Notes: generated by a model from the sequence alone, not told the origin. Shown: positions 1-9,226, counted from the first letter of the stretch. The stretch: 64,000 nt of DNA from Streptomyces sp. MBT65 (GCF_016612545.1 NZ_JAENRY010000034.1:1-64000), one strand, 5' to 3'. Numbers and translations are program-made.

Positions 1-1
1 C

Positions 2-2722
2 CCCAAGGGCGTCGTCGTCACCCAACGAGGCATCGCCAACCTCTTCCACAGCCACCGGCACGACCTGCATCAGGTGGCCAGGGAACGCACCGGACTGCGT
101 CGCCTGCGCGTCGGGCACGCCTGGTCGTTCTCCTTCGACGCCTCCTGGCAACCGCAGTTGTGGCTCCTTGACGGGCACGCGCTGCACATCGCCGACGACG
201 AGACCCGCCGTGACCCCGAACTCCTCGCCGCGTTCGTCCGCGACCGGGGCATCGACTTCATCGAGGTCACCCCGTCGCTGCTCGCGCAGATGGCGGACAG
301 CGGCCTGATCGGCGCCGAGGGCGACTGCCCGCTCTCCGTGGTCGGCTTCGGCGGCGAGGCCGTACCCGAGTCGCTGTGGGCGCGGTTGGCAGCGCTTCAG
401 GACACCGAGGCGTTCAACCTCTACGGCCCCACCGAGGCCACCGTGGACGCGCTCGTCGGCCGGGTCCGCGACAGCGCCACCCCGGTCGTCGGACGCCCCG
501 TCCACGAGTCCCGCGCCTACGTCCTCGACACCGCCCTGCGCCCCGTACCGCCGGGCGTCACCGGCGAGTTGTACCTCTCCGGACCGGGCCTGGCCCGCGG
601 CTACCTCGGGCGCCCCGAACTCACCGCCGAGCGCTTCGTCGCCGACCCGCACGCCACCGAGCCCGGCGCCCGGATGTACCGCACCGGCGACCTGGCCCGC
701 TGGACCGAGGACGGTCTGCTGGAGTTCGCCGGCCGCACCGACGACCAGGTCAAGATCCGCGGCTACCGCATCGAACTCGCCGAGATCGAGGCCGCGTTGG
801 ACACCCACCCCTCCGTCACGCAGACCGTCGTCGTGGCCCGCGAACACCGGCCCGGCATACGGCAGTTGATCGCCTATGTGGTCGCCGAGGGGACGGACGG
901 GGCCGAACTGCGCGCCCACGCCGCCTCCGCACTGCCGGACTACATGGTCCCGGCCGCCGTGGTCGTCCTCGACGAGTTGCCGCTGATGTCGAACGGCAAG
1001 CTCGACCGATCCGCCCTGCCCGCCCCGGACTTCACCGCGCGGGGCGGCGGCCGGGCCCCCGAGAACGACACCGAGCGCACCCTGCGCGACCTGTTCGCGG
1101 ACGCGCTCGGGCTGCCCGCCGAGGCGGTCGGCACCGACGACGACTTCTTCACCTTCGGCGGTGACAGCATCGTCGCCATGCAACTGGTCGCCCGGGCCCG
1201 CGCCGCCGGTCTGCGGGTCACGCCCCGGCAGGTCTTCCAGCACCGAACCGTCGCCGCCCTCGCGGCCGTTGCCGTCCCGCTCGGCACCGATGAACGGCAC
1301 GCGGTCCACGACGACGGCACCGGCGCCGTCCCGCTCACCCCGATCATGCGCGGCCTGCTGGAGCGCGGCGGACCCATCGCCGCCTACCACCAGGCGGCCC
1401 TGGTCCAGACCCCGGCCGACCTCAGCGAACCCGGACTGCTCACCGTGCTCACGGCGCTCGCCGGCCGACACGACATGCTGCGCGCCCAACTGGTCCGCGA
1501 CCCCGAGTGGTTGCTGCGGGTGCCGTCCGCACGGGACACCGACGTCAGTACCTGGCTCACCCGCGTCGACGTGCGGGGCGCGGACGACGACGCACTGCGC
1601 GCGGCCATCTCCCGGCACGCCGAGACGGCCCGGGCCGGGCTCGACCCGGACGCCGGGGCGATGGTGCGGGCGGTCTGGTTCGACGCCGGACCCGGACAGC
1701 CCGGCCGACTGCTCGTCCTCGTCCACCACTTGGTGATCGACGGCGTCTCCTGGCGCGTCCTGCTGCCCGACCTGGCCACCGCCTGGGCGGCGGTCAGGGG
1801 CGGCCGTACGCCCGAACTCGCCCCCGTGGAGCTGTCGTTCGCCCGCTGGTCCCGACTCCTCGGCACCCGCGCGACCGACCCGGCGACCGAGGACGAGCTG
1901 CCGTGGTGGACCTCCGCCCTCGCCGAAGGCGCCGAACTCCCGCTGGCCCGACCGCTCGACCCGGCCCGGGACACGGTCGCCACCACCCGCTACCTCGCCC
2001 TGACCCTGCCCGCCGACCTCACCGGCCCGCTGCTGAGCCGGTCCCCGGCCGCGTTCGGAGCCACCGTCAACGACGTGCTGCTCACCGCGTTCGCCCTCGC
2101 GGTCGGCGACTGGCGCACCCGCACCCTGGGTGCCGAACTCCCGGGCGGGCCCGTCCTGGTGGACGTGGAGGGCCACGGCCGCGAGGAGCAACTCGCGGGC
2201 GACGCCGACCTGTCCCGTACGGTCGGCTGGTTCACCAGCGTCGTACCCGTACGACTCGACCCGGGCGAGGCCGACCCGGCGGACGCCTTCGCGGGCGGAC
2301 CCGCGCTGGACACGGCCCTGGCCCGCGTCCGCGAGCACCTCACCGCGCTGCCCACGGCCGGCATCGGACACGGACTGCTGCGCCATCTCAACGCCGGTAC
2401 GGGCGCACGGCTCGCCCAACTCGGCGAGCCGCAGATCGAGTTCAACTACATGGGCCGCTTCGACCGCCCGGCGGCTGCCGACTGGTCCTACGCCCCCGAG
2501 GACGACGCCGCCGACCTCGACGCCGACCCCGGCCAGCCGATGTCCCACGCCCTGACCCTCAACGCCATCACCGAAGACCGCCCCGAGGGCCCCGAGTTGA
2601 GCGCCCACTGGGCGTACGCCGCCGAACTCCTCACCGAGGAACAGGTGGGGGACCTGGCCCGCACCTGGTTCCGGGCGCTGGAGGCCGTCGTACGACGGGC
2701 CGACACCCTCAACCAGCCCTGA
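2..2722 (+). CDS. Nonribosomal peptide synthetase, C-terminal part (A-PCP-E), 5' truncated by window edge
   Basis: The reading frame is open from the first bases, so the gene starts upstream. The visible 906 residues hold most of an adenylation domain (starts at the PKGV core of A3; YGPTEAT A5; TGDLARW A7; [12 protein letters not shown]8; NGKLDR A10), a carrier domain with phosphopantetheine Ser near residue 389 in the GGDSI form usual before epimerases, then an epimerization domain ([11 protein letters not shown] near 575-585, [25 protein letters not shown]). There is no thioesterase: the protein ends after the E domain. My tentative specificity readout is D-A-Q-E-G-G-L-V-D-K, matching no code I know with confidence. 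MbtH, siderophore lipoprotein and iron-regulated ABC neighbours suggest a siderophore peptide. The E domain implies a D-residue handed to another subunit or released by a separate enzyme. Confidence 0.93.
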   Translation, partial: PKGVVVTQRGIANLFHSHRHDLHQVARERTGLRRLRVGHAWSFSFDASWQPQLWLLDGHALHIADDETRRDPELLAAFVRDRGIDFIEVTPSLLAQMADSGLIGAEGDCPLSVVGFGGEAVPESLWARLAALQDTEAFNLYGPTEATVDALVGRVRDSATPVVGRPVHESRAYVLDTALRPVPPGVTGELYLSGPGLARGYLGRPELTAERFVADPHATEPGARMYRTGDLARWTEDGLLEFAGRTDDQVKIRGYRIELAEIEAALDTHPSVTQTVVVAREHRPGIRQLIAYVVAEGTDGAELRAHAASALPDYMVPAAVVVLDELPLMSNGKLDRSALPAPDFTARGGGRAPENDTERTLRDLFADALGLPAEAVGTDDDFFTFGGDSIVAMQLVARARAAGLRVTPRQVFQHRTVAALAAVAVPLGTDERHAVHDDGTGAVPLTPIMRGLLERGGPIAAYHQAALVQTPADLSEPGLLTVLTALAGRHDMLRAQLVRDPEWLLRVPSARDTDVSTWLTRVDVRGADDDALRAAISRHAETARAGLDPDAGAMVRAVWFDAGPGQPGRLLVLVHHLVIDGVSWRVLLPDLATAWAAVRGGRTPELAPVELSFARWSRLLGTRATDPATEDELPWWTSALAEGAELPLARPLDPARDTVATTRYLALTLPADLTGPLLSRSPAAFGATVNDVLLTAFALAVGDWRTRTLGAELPGGPVLVDVEGHGREEQLAGDADLSRTVGWFTSVVPVRLDPGEADPADAFAGGPALDTALARVREHLTALPTAGIGHGLLRHLNAGTGARLAQLGEPQIEFNYMGRFDRPAAADWSYAPEDDAADLDADPGQPMSHALTLNAITEDRPEGPELSAHWAYAAELLTEEQVGDLARTWFRALEAVVRRADTLNQP

Positions 2723-2784
2723 CCGCACCCCACTTACCCATCAGACCGCATCAGTCCGCATCAGAGAGGCAAGGAACCCCCGAC

Positions 2785-2988
2785 ATGAGCAACCCGTTCG
2801 AGAACCCCGACGGCGTCTACTCCGTTCTCGTCAACGACGAGGGCCAGCACAGTCTTTGGCCCGAGTTCGTGGACGTGCCGGCGGGCTGGACGGTCGCGTA
2901 CGGACCGGCCGGACGGCAGGAGTGCCTCGACCACATCGAGACCAACTGGACGGACATGAGGCCCAAGAGCCTGGTCGACGGGGTCTGA
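2785..2988 (+). CDS. MbtH-like protein
   Basis: A 67-residue protein of standard MbtH size, starting NPFENPDG and carrying the three conserved Trp (W25 in SLWPEF, W35 in AGWTVAYG, W55 in ETNWTDMRP) and the final RPKSL. MbtH proteins bind NRPS adenylation domains and help their folding or activation. ATG 2785 follows an AGGCAAGGA ribosome-binding stretch. It lies 62 bp after the NRPS stop in the same direction, so it is probably co-transcribed with it and serves it. A strong terminator follows immediately. Confidence 0.95.
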   Translation: MSNPFENPDGVYSVLVNDEGQHSLWPEFVDVPAGWTVAYGPAGRQECLDHIETNWTDMRPKSLVDGV

Positions 2989-2993
2989 GCACA

Positions 2994-3039
2994 CGAAAGG
3001 GGGGCGGGTCCGAACTCTCTCGGACCCGCCCCCCTTTCG
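2994..3039. terminator. Bidirectional rho-independent-type terminator
   Basis: A perfect 20-bp GC-rich stem (2994-3013 with 3020-3039) with a 6-nt loop. The arms carry A3 and T3 near their outer ends. It sits between the convergent MbtH gene and the siderophore-binding lipoprotein gene, so it can end transcription from both sides. Confidence 0.9.
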
Positions 3040-3051
3040 CATACCCGTGGA

Positions 3052-4137
3052 TCAGGAAGCGGGCTGCTCCACCTTCGTCGAGGTCTTGCCGTCCACCGCG
3101 GCCGCGAGCTGCGGCACCAGGCGGTCCAGGACGTAGGGGATGCTCAACACCGTGGAAAGAGATACGGCGTTGCCGTAGTCGCTGGTCTCCTTGATGAAGA
3201 CCTCGCGGCCCTGCTTCACCACGTTCAGGTCGCCGTAGATCTTGTCGCTGTGGAGCTTGGTGACGGCCGTGGTGGTGTCCGGCACGATCCACACCGCGAC
3301 CTTCTGGTCCAGCAGGTCGTAGCGCTCCTTGCTGATGTTGGCGCCGAACGTGTCACCGATGACCTTGTCGAGGCCCGTCGGGAGCTTGAAGCCCAGGTCG
3401 GAGAGGAGCCGCGAGCGCGGGTCCTGGCTGCCGTAGACGAACACGCCCTCGTACGGGGTGGCCATGACGGCCGTCGCCGCGGCGAAGGCGGGGTTGGCCT
3501 TCTTGGCCGCGTCGAACTTGGCCTCGACGCCCGACACCAGGGTCTTGGCCTCGGCGGCCTTGCCGAGCGCCTGGCCGATCTCCTCGGTCTGCTGCTGCCA
3601 CGGCACGCCGTAGTCGTTGTAGGCCTTCGGCTGGGCGACGACCGGCGCGAACTGCGACAGGCTCTGGTACTGCGCCTTGGTCAGACCCGAGTACACGGCG
3701 AGGATCAGATCCGGCTTCAGGGCGGCGATCTTCTCCACCTGCGGACCGGTGCCGGTGTCCTTCAGGACGGTCGGCGCGGCCGAACTGCCCAGCTTGTCCT
3801 GGGCCCAGGGGCCGATCGCGCCCTTGTAACCGCCGAGCCACTCGGTCGTACCGACCGGCACCTTGCCCAGGGCGAGGACGGCGTCCTGATCGGTGAGACC
3901 GACGGTGACGATCCGCTTGGGCTCGGACTTGATCGTCGTACTGCCGAACTTGTGGGCGATCGTCACGGGGAAGGCGTCCGCGGAGGCCTTCGCGTCGGAC
4001 CCCGACGTGTTCGAACCGGATGAACTGGACGAAGCGGAATCGGAGTTGGAGGAACCGCAGCCGACCGCCGTGACGGCCAGCAGGAGGACGGAGGCGAGCA
4101 GGCCGGACAGCCGGGCAGCTCTGGTGGCGCGGGGCAT
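3052..4137 (-). CDS. Ferric-siderophore ABC transporter substrate-binding lipoprotein (FecB/FepB type)
   Basis: A 361-residue lipoprotein. The signal peptide ends in lipobox AVGC with acylated Cys27, followed by a Ser/Asn/Gly-rich linker. The body has the TroA/FecB helical-backbone pattern: KRIVTVGLTDQDAVLALGKVPVGTT, then KIAALKPDLILAVYSGLT, and a C-terminal DRLVPQLAAAV helix. It should capture a ferric hydroxamate-type siderophore at the outer face of the membrane. I chose ATG 4137 because AGAAGGA lies just upstream and the signal peptide starts there. It is 65 bp downstream of the ABC gene pair on the same strand, so it is likely the third gene of the iron-box operon. No BtuC/FepD-type permease is nearby. 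Confidence 0.93.
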   Translation of the reverse strand: MPRATRAARLSGLLASVLLLAVTAVGCGSSNSDSASSSSSGSNTSGSDAKASADAFPVTIAHKFGSTTIKSEPKRIVTVGLTDQDAVLALGKVPVGTTEWLGGYKGAIGPWAQDKLGSSAAPTVLKDTGTGPQVEKIAALKPDLILAVYSGLTKAQYQSLSQFAPVVAQPKAYNDYGVPWQQQTEEIGQALGKAAEAKTLVSGVEAKFDAAKKANPAFAAATAVMATPYEGVFVYGSQDPRSRLLSDLGFKLPTGLDKVIGDTFGANISKERYDLLDQKVAVWIVPDTTTAVTKLHSDKIYGDLNVVKQGREVFIKETSDYGNAVSLSTVLSIPYVLDRLVPQLAAAVDGKTSTKVEQPAS

Positions 4138-4202
4138 CGGATGATCCTTCTGTTCGTCGCGATGGGTCGGCGGGGGGTGACAGGTCTTCGGCGAGAGGAG
4201 GG

Positions 4203-6005
4203 CTAGTGGGCTTCGGGCGCGGACTCGGTGGAGCGGCTGCCGGACCAGGCGTGCCACAGAGCCGCGTACTGGCCCTGGGCGCCGAGGAGTTCGTCGTGCG
4301 TGCCGCTCTCCACGACCCGCCCGTCGCTCAGCACGACGACCCGGTCCGCGGACGCGGCCTGACTGAGCCGGTGCGCCACGACCAGTGCCGTACGGCCGCG
4401 CAGGGCCTGCTCGGCGGCCTCGTCGAGCTGCCGCGCGCCCGAACTGCCCGCCTCCGCCGTGGCCTCGTCGAGCACGACGACGGGAGGGTCGGCCAACAGC
4501 AGCCGGGCCAGGGCGAGTTGCTGCGCCCGGTCGGCGGTCAGCCGGTGACCTCCGTCGCCGACGACCGTGTCCAGGCCCTCCGGCAACGCCTCGACCCAGC
4601 CGAGCGCGCCCACCGTGGCGAGCGCCTCGCGGAGTTCCTCGGTGTGCGCCTCGGGGCGGGCCAGCCGTAGATCCTCGGCGAGTGGCCCGGCGAAGACATG
4701 TACTTCCTGCGTGACGAGCCCGACCAACTGCCCTGCCTCGTCCGGCTCCTGGCCCCCGACGTCGATCCGGCCCGACTGCGGGCGGTGCAGCCCGGCGACC
4801 AGCTTGGCCAGCGTCGTCTTGCCCGCACCGGTCGTACCGACCAGCGCGACCCGCTCCTTGGGCCGGATCTCCAGGTCGACGTCGTGCAGCACCGGGCGGC
4901 CCGGCACATACGCGTGGGAGACACCGGTCAGCGTCACGGACGGGGGCCCGGCGGCGGTCGTACGGTCGTCCGCGCGGTCGGCGACCACCGGCGCGGGCTC
5001 GTCCACGACCCCAACGAGGCGCGCGAGTCCGGCCGTTGCCGACTGGGCGTCGTCGAGCAGCACCAGCGCGGTGTTGACCGGGCCGAAGAGCGTGTGGAAG
5101 TACAGCGCGGCGGCGGTGGCCGTACCGACCGAGGCGGAGCCGTTGCGCACCAGGAGGAACCCGGTGGCCAGGACGGCGGACAGCCCCAGATACTCGGCGA
5201 TGTGCAGCCGGCTGTAGAAGCGGAGCATCAACTGCACTCCGCTCATGGTCAGTTCGACCGCCGAGCGCGAGCGCTCGGTGACCCGCCGCGAGTGGCCCTT
5301 CTGCAAGCGGTACGCCCGTACGGTCCGGGCCCCGCCGATGGTGTCCAGCAACTGCTGCTGCTGGGTCCCGGTGGCGATGCGCTCCTTGGCGTACAGGGGA
5401 ACGGCGTTGCGCACATACCAGCGGGCGGTGTGCGCCTGCACCGGCACCGCGATCAGCGCCGCCAGCAGGAACCGCCAGTCCAGCAGCGCGAGCGCGCCCA
5501 GCGTCAGCAGGATCGACAGCACGGACCGCGCCAGCTCGGGCAGCGCCCCGCGCACGGCGTCGGCGACCCGTGAAACGTCGCGTGTGACACGGGCGTTGAG
5601 GTCACCGGACCCCGCCTTCTCCACCCGGTCCAACGGAAGTGAGAGGGCCCGCTCGACGAACAGTTCACGCAGGCGCGCCAGCGCGGTCTCCCCGAGCCGT
5701 GACACCAGGGACATGCCCAGCGCGGTGGTCATCCCCTGGACCAGGGCGACCACGGCCAGCGCGACCACGGGGAAGGTGAGCGCGTCGGGGGAGCGGTGCT
5801 CGGTGACGATGTCCACGATGTGGCCCAGCAGCGGCTGTGTGAGCAGCCCGACCGCCGTGGCGAGCACCATCAGCCCGAACCCGGCGAAGGCCAACCCCCG
5901 CTGCGGGCGCAGCAGTTCACGAACGGCGGCGCGGGTGCGGGCCGGGGTGGCGGTGGGGAGCAGGGCACGGTCGGAGTCCGTCGTCCGTATGGCGTCCGTC
6001 GTCAT
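4203..6005 (-). CDS. ABC half-transporter, exporter fold (TMD-NBD), catalytic subunit
   Basis: A 600-residue protein with about six membrane helices (residues 35-320) and a nucleotide-binding domain (355-590). Walker A is canonical (GTTGAGKTT, 390-398), as are Q-loop Q433, Walker B with catalytic Glu (VVVLDE, 509-514) and H-loop His545. The ABC signature is degenerate: LTADR at 489-493 instead of LSGGQ. Its partner encoded just upstream has the opposite pattern, so the two should form a heterodimer with one working ATP site. ATG 6005 overlaps the upstream stop by 4 nt (ATGA), indicating translational coupling. With an iron box upstream and a siderophore-binding lipoprotein downstream, an IrtAB-like role in siderophore transport is likely; direction cannot be read from sequence. 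Confidence 0.92.
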   Translation of the reverse strand: MTTDAIRTTDSDRALLPTATPARTRAAVRELLRPQRGLAFAGFGLMVLATAVGLLTQPLLGHIVDIVTEHRSPDALTFPVVALAVVALVQGMTTALGMSLVSRLGETALARLRELFVERALSLPLDRVEKAGSGDLNARVTRDVSRVADAVRGALPELARSVLSILLTLGALALLDWRFLLAALIAVPVQAHTARWYVRNAVPLYAKERIATGTQQQQLLDTIGGARTVRAYRLQKGHSRRVTERSRSAVELTMSGVQLMLRFYSRLHIAEYLGLSAVLATGFLLVRNGSASVGTATAAALYFHTLFGPVNTALVLLDDAQSATAGLARLVGVVDEPAPVVADRADDRTTAAGPPSVTLTGVSHAYVPGRPVLHDVDLEIRPKERVALVGTTGAGKTTLAKLVAGLHRPQSGRIDVGGQEPDEAGQLVGLVTQEVHVFAGPLAEDLRLARPEAHTEELREALATVGALGWVEALPEGLDTVVGDGGHRLTADRAQQLALARLLLADPPVVVLDEATAEAGSSGARQLDEAAEQALRGRTALVVAHRLSQAASADRVVVLSDGRVVESGTHDELLGAQGQYAALWHAWSGSRSTESAPEAH

Positions 6006-7723
6006 GCCAGCACCGCCGTCCGGTAGGTCGCGTCGGTTCGTACGAGGTCGGCGTGGGTGCCCTCGGCGCCGACGCGGCCCGCGTCGAGGAGGATCACGTG
6101 GTCGGTGACGGCGAGCAGGGCGGGGCTGTTGGTCACCACGATCGTGGTGCGCCCCTGCCGGAACTCGCGCAGGCCGCTCGCGATACGGGCCTCCGTCACG
6201 GTGTCGACGGCCGTGGTCGGATCGTGCACGACCAGGACGGGTGGGTCGGCGCGCAACGCCCTCGCCAGCAGGACGCGTTGGCGCTGGCCACCGGAGAGGG
6301 AACGGCCACCTTCACCGACGTCGGTCGCGGTGCCGTGCGGCAGCGAGTCGGCGACCTCGTCGGCACGGGCGGCGACCATGGCACGCTCGGTGAGGAGATC
6401 GCCCGCTCCGCTCTGCGAGTCGCCCTCCGAGTCGCTCTCCGGCGACACGTTCTCCGCCAACGACCCCTCGAACAGCGCCGCGTCATGCGCGGCGACCAGC
6501 ACGGCCGCCCGAAGTCCCGCCGGATCGAGCCGAGTCAGCGCCACGCCGTCCAGCTCGACCGAGCCCGACTCCGGGTCCGTCTCGCGGCCGAGGCAGCGCA
6601 ACAGGGCCTCGGCACCGGCCGGGTCCGTCACCGCGATGCCGGTCAACCGCCCGGCGGGCAGGTCGAGATCGACACCGTCGAGCCCACCGAGCCGTACACC
6701 GCGCAGCCGTAGTTCCCCACGCACCGGCTCGGCGACCGCCTCGTCCCCGTCGACGACGGCGGGCCCGGTGGCGAGCACTTCCGCGACCCGGGCGGCCGAG
6801 GCACGGCCCTGCGCCAGCTCGGCGTTGACCCAGGCGAAGGTCTCCAACGGCCCGAGCAGGAACAGCGCGAGACCCACCGCCGACACCAACTGGCCCAGAG
6901 TCAACGCCCCGTCGAGCGCCAGCCGGCCGCCCACGAGGGCGATCAGCGCGATGAACCCACCGGTGAGCGCGAGCACGAGGCCCGTCTGCCAGGACTGGGC
7001 CCGCGCCGAACGCAGCGTGGCGGCAAGGGAGATACGACTCGTCCGTCGATACCGCTCGACGGCGGCCTGCTGCGCCCCGAGCCCCTTGAGTACCCGCAGC
7101 CCGGCCACCAGGTCGGCGGCGACGCCCGACGCGTGGGCGGCCCGGTCCTGCTCGGCCTCGCTGCGCCGCTCCAGCGGCTTGCTCAGCAGATGCCCCAGCC
7201 ACAGCAGCACGGGCGTGCCCAGCAGCACGATCAACCCGAGTGTCACAGACGTCAGCAGCAGCGCGACGGCGCTGACAGTGACGCCCGCGATCGCCCAAAT
7301 CCCGCTCATCAGCGCCATGTTGACGGCACCGACCCGCTTGGCGTCCTCGGTGGCGACATTGGCCAGCTCACCGGGCAGCCGTCCCTCCTCGGCACCGCCG
7401 CGGGCGTCCAGCACCCGCCCGACGATCGCCAACCGGAGTGTGTGCGCGGCCTCTTCGGCACCGCGCTCACCGGCTTTGGCGCCCAGCCGGAAACTCCAGG
7501 ACAGCGTCACGTACATGACGGCCAGCACACCGAGCCAGAGCGCGAGCCGTCCCGCGTTCTGACCGGCGACGGCCTGGTCGATGACGACACCGATGAGCAC
7601 CGGCACCAGGGCTTCCCCCAGTTGGTGCACGCATCCGAGCGCCGAGCCGAGCGCGACGCGCCGTATCTGTCCCTTGACCGAGCGCGCCAGGACGTCCCGC
7701 CCCGACAGTTCCCCTGCTCCCAC
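6002..7723 (-). CDS. ABC half-transporter, exporter fold, degenerate-NBD subunit
   Basis: A 573-residue TMD-NBD protein. The signature LSGGQRQR (476-483) is intact, but the other motifs are lost: Walker A reads VTDPAGAEA (365-373) without the Lys, the Q-loop Gln is missing (AAHDAALF), Walker B is LVVHDP (497-502) with Asp to His and Glu to Asp, and the H-loop His is replaced (VTNSP). It can complete the ATP site of its partner but should not hydrolyse ATP itself. GTG 7723 follows GGAGG with 7-nt spacing. It is the first gene of the minus-strand operon, with an iron-box-like sequence 27 bp before the start. Confidence 0.92.
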   Translation of the reverse strand: MGAGELSGRDVLARSVKGQIRRVALGSALGCVHQLGEALVPVLIGVVIDQAVAGQNAGRLALWLGVLAVMYVTLSWSFRLGAKAGERGAEEAAHTLRLAIVGRVLDARGGAEEGRLPGELANVATEDAKRVGAVNMALMSGIWAIAGVTVSAVALLLTSVTLGLIVLLGTPVLLWLGHLLSKPLERRSEAEQDRAAHASGVAADLVAGLRVLKGLGAQQAAVERYRRTSRISLAATLRSARAQSWQTGLVLALTGGFIALIALVGGRLALDGALTLGQLVSAVGLALFLLGPLETFAWVNAELAQGRASAARVAEVLATGPAVVDGDEAVAEPVRGELRLRGVRLGGLDGVDLDLPAGRLTGIAVTDPAGAEALLRCLGRETDPESGSVELDGVALTRLDPAGLRAAVLVAAHDAALFEGSLAENVSPESDSEGDSQSGAGDLLTERAMVAARADEVADSLPHGTATDVGEGGRSLSGGQRQRVLLARALRADPPVLVVHDPTTAVDTVTEARIASGLREFRQGRTTIVVTNSPALLAVTDHVILLDAGRVGAEGTHADLVRTDATYRTAVLA

Positions 7724-7749
7724 CAGCCACCCTCCGGAAACCGGCCAAC

Positions 7750-7768
7750 TTAGGCAAGGCTACCTTAA
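7750..7768. promoter_or_regulatory. Iron box (DmdR1/IdeR/DtxR-type operator)
   Basis: The 19-mer TTAGGCAAGGCTACCTTAA matches the classical actinobacterial iron box TTAGGTTAGGCTAACCTAA at 15 of 19 positions, including both outer TTA/TAA ends. It is 27 bp upstream of the GTG of the ABC operon, where iron-loaded DmdR1/IdeR would block transcription. Confidence 0.85.
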
Positions 7769-7870
7769 GTGAATCTCGGGTAGTCGATGCCATTTCGGTC
7801 CGCCTGGCAGGTAACGGACCGGTTCCGATGCGCGGTCGACCGAGGGGCGTTGCCGTCCTGAGTCGGGCGG

Positions 7871-7876
7871 TAGGCT
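7871..7876 (+). promoter_or_regulatory. Probable -10 box (TAGGCT) of the DedA gene
   Basis: TAGGCT lies exactly 6 nt before GTG 7883, the spacing seen at other leaderless starts in this window. A weak -35 (TTGCCG, 7850-7855) is 15 nt upstream. Transcription probably starts at or near 7883. Confidence 0.5.
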
Positions 7877-7886
7877 TCCTGAGTGC

Positions 7887-7919
7887 GCCTGTCGTCCGGC
7901 GCACGCCGGCACGACAGGC
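7887..7919 (+). promoter_or_regulatory. Strong hairpin in the DedA leader or N-terminal codons
   Basis: A 14-bp stem (GCCTGTCGTCCGGC against its complement, with one bulged C) and GCAC tetraloop, lying between GTG 7883 and the ribosome binding site of TTG 7946. If translation starts at 7946 this is a structured 5' leader that could act as an attenuator or mRNA stabiliser. Confidence 0.5.
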
Positions 7920-7945
7920 AGTCCGCGAATCCGGGAGGACCGGCG

Positions 7946-8590
7946 TTGCACGTCCAGGAATGGCTCGACTCGGTTCCGGCGGTGGCCGTCTACGCCGTGG
8001 TGGCACTCGTCATCGGGGTGGAGAGCCTGGGCATCCCGCTGCCGGGTGAGATCGTCCTGGTCTCGGCGGCCCTGCTCTCCTCCCAGCACTCGGGCATCAA
8101 CCCGTTCGTCCTGGGCGCCTGCGCGAGCCTGGGCGCGGTGATCGGCGACTCCATCGGCTACGCGATCGGCCGCAAGGGCGGGCGCCCGCTGCTCGCCTGG
8201 CTGGCGAACAAGTTCCCCAGACACTTCAGCGAGGGCCATGTCGCCACCGCGGAACGGTCCTTCGAGAAGTGGGGCATGTGGGCCGTCTTCTTCGGCCGCT
8301 TCATCGCCCTCCTCCGTATCTTCGCGGGCCCCCTAGCGGGCGTACTCCGCATGCCCTACTGGAAGTTCCTGATCGCCAACGTCCTCGGCGGCATCATCTG
8401 GGCCGGCGGCACCACGGCGGTCGTCTACTACGTGGGAATCGTCGCCGAGGACTGGCTCAAGCGCTTCTCGTACTTCGGCCTGGCGGCGGCGGTCCTGGTG
8501 GGCCTCGCCTCCATGCTGATCGTCCGCCGCAAGGCCCAGAAGATGACGGCCGCCAAGCAGGAGCCCGAACCGGCGAACGCCGCCGACTGA
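7946..8590 (+). CDS. DedA family membrane protein
   Basis: A 214-residue integral membrane protein with DedA hallmarks: GIPLPGEIVLVSAALLSS, the GDSIGYAIGRKGG segment, FGRFIALLRIFAGPLAGVLRMPYWKF and a GGIIWAGG helix. DedA proteins include lipid flippases and proton-coupled transporters of undecaprenyl phosphate or phosphatidylethanolamine. I placed the start at TTG 7946 because GGGAGG lies 7 nt upstream. GTG 7883 is a real alternative: it is in frame and exactly 6 nt after a TAGGCT box, which would give a leaderless 235-residue form with a basic N-terminal extension. It is convergent with the gamma carbonic anhydrase-like gene, 13 bp away. Confidence 0.92.
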   Translation: MHVQEWLDSVPAVAVYAVVALVIGVESLGIPLPGEIVLVSAALLSSQHSGINPFVLGACASLGAVIGDSIGYAIGRKGGRPLLAWLANKFPRHFSEGHVATAERSFEKWGMWAVFFGRFIALLRIFAGPLAGVLRMPYWKFLIANVLGGIIWAGGTTAVVYYVGIVAEDWLKRFSYFGLAAAVLVGLASMLIVRRKAQKMTAAKQEPEPANAAD

Positions 8591-8603
8591 CCTTGCGAAC
8601 GGC

Positions 8604-9131
8604 CTACTTGTGCACCCCCTTGTGCGCCTTGGCCAACTCCGCATACATCGTGCCGTTCAACGTGAGCCCCTCCCGCTCCTCACCGCTCAGCTCGCGCCGC
8701 ACCTTCGCGGGCACACCGGCGACCAGCGACCCAGCCGGCACAACCATCCCCTGCGGCACCAACGCCTGCGCCGCGACAAGCGAACCCGCCCCGATCACCG
8801 CCCCGTTGAGAACAGTCGCCCCCATCCCGATAAGACAGTCGTCCTCGACGGTCGCCCCATGCACCACCGCGTTGTGCCCCACGGAAACCCGCTCCCCGAC
8901 CCGGACCGGAAACCCCGGATCCGCGTGCAACGTGCAGTTGTCCTGGATATTGCTGCGCGCCCCCACCGAGATCCCCTCGACGTCCCCCCGCAGCACCGCC
9001 CCGTACCAGACGCTCGCCCCCGCCGACAGCGTCACGTCCCCGATCACGGACGCCGTAGGAGCCACGAACGCCTCCTCGTCGACCTGGGGTTCCCGACCGC
9101 CGATACCGATGATCAACGCCCTGTGCGTCAC
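8604..9131 (-). CDS. Gamma carbonic anhydrase-like hexapeptide-repeat protein
   Basis: A 175-residue left-handed beta-helix protein with repeated hexapeptides (GARSNIQDN, GATVLNGAVIGAGSLV). The three zinc-binding His of gamma carbonic anhydrases are in place: one in LHAD and two five apart in GHNAVVHG. The end PAGSLVAGVPAKVRREL is typical of the YrdA/PaaY/CaiE group. It may be a metal-dependent hydratase or thioesterase; activity cannot be told from sequence. GTG 9131 has GGAGGG just upstream (cttggagggctt). Expression is divergent from the acetyltransferase-like gene at 9239, another beta-helix protein. Confidence 0.93.
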   Translation of the reverse strand: MTHRALIIGIGGREPQVDEEAFVAPTASVIGDVTLSAGASVWYGAVLRGDVEGISVGARSNIQDNCTLHADPGFPVRVGERVSVGHNAVVHGATVEDDCLIGMGATVLNGAVIGAGSLVAAQALVPQGMVVPAGSLVAGVPAKVRRELSGEEREGLTLNGTMYAELAKAHKGVHK

Positions 9132-9226
9132 AAGCCCTCCAAGCTGTCGCAGACACCCCGCACCGTACGACACCGGTAGGGCGAAGATCACAGCGGCCGA
9201 CCCCCGTCGCCGCACCCGCCGCTGAG

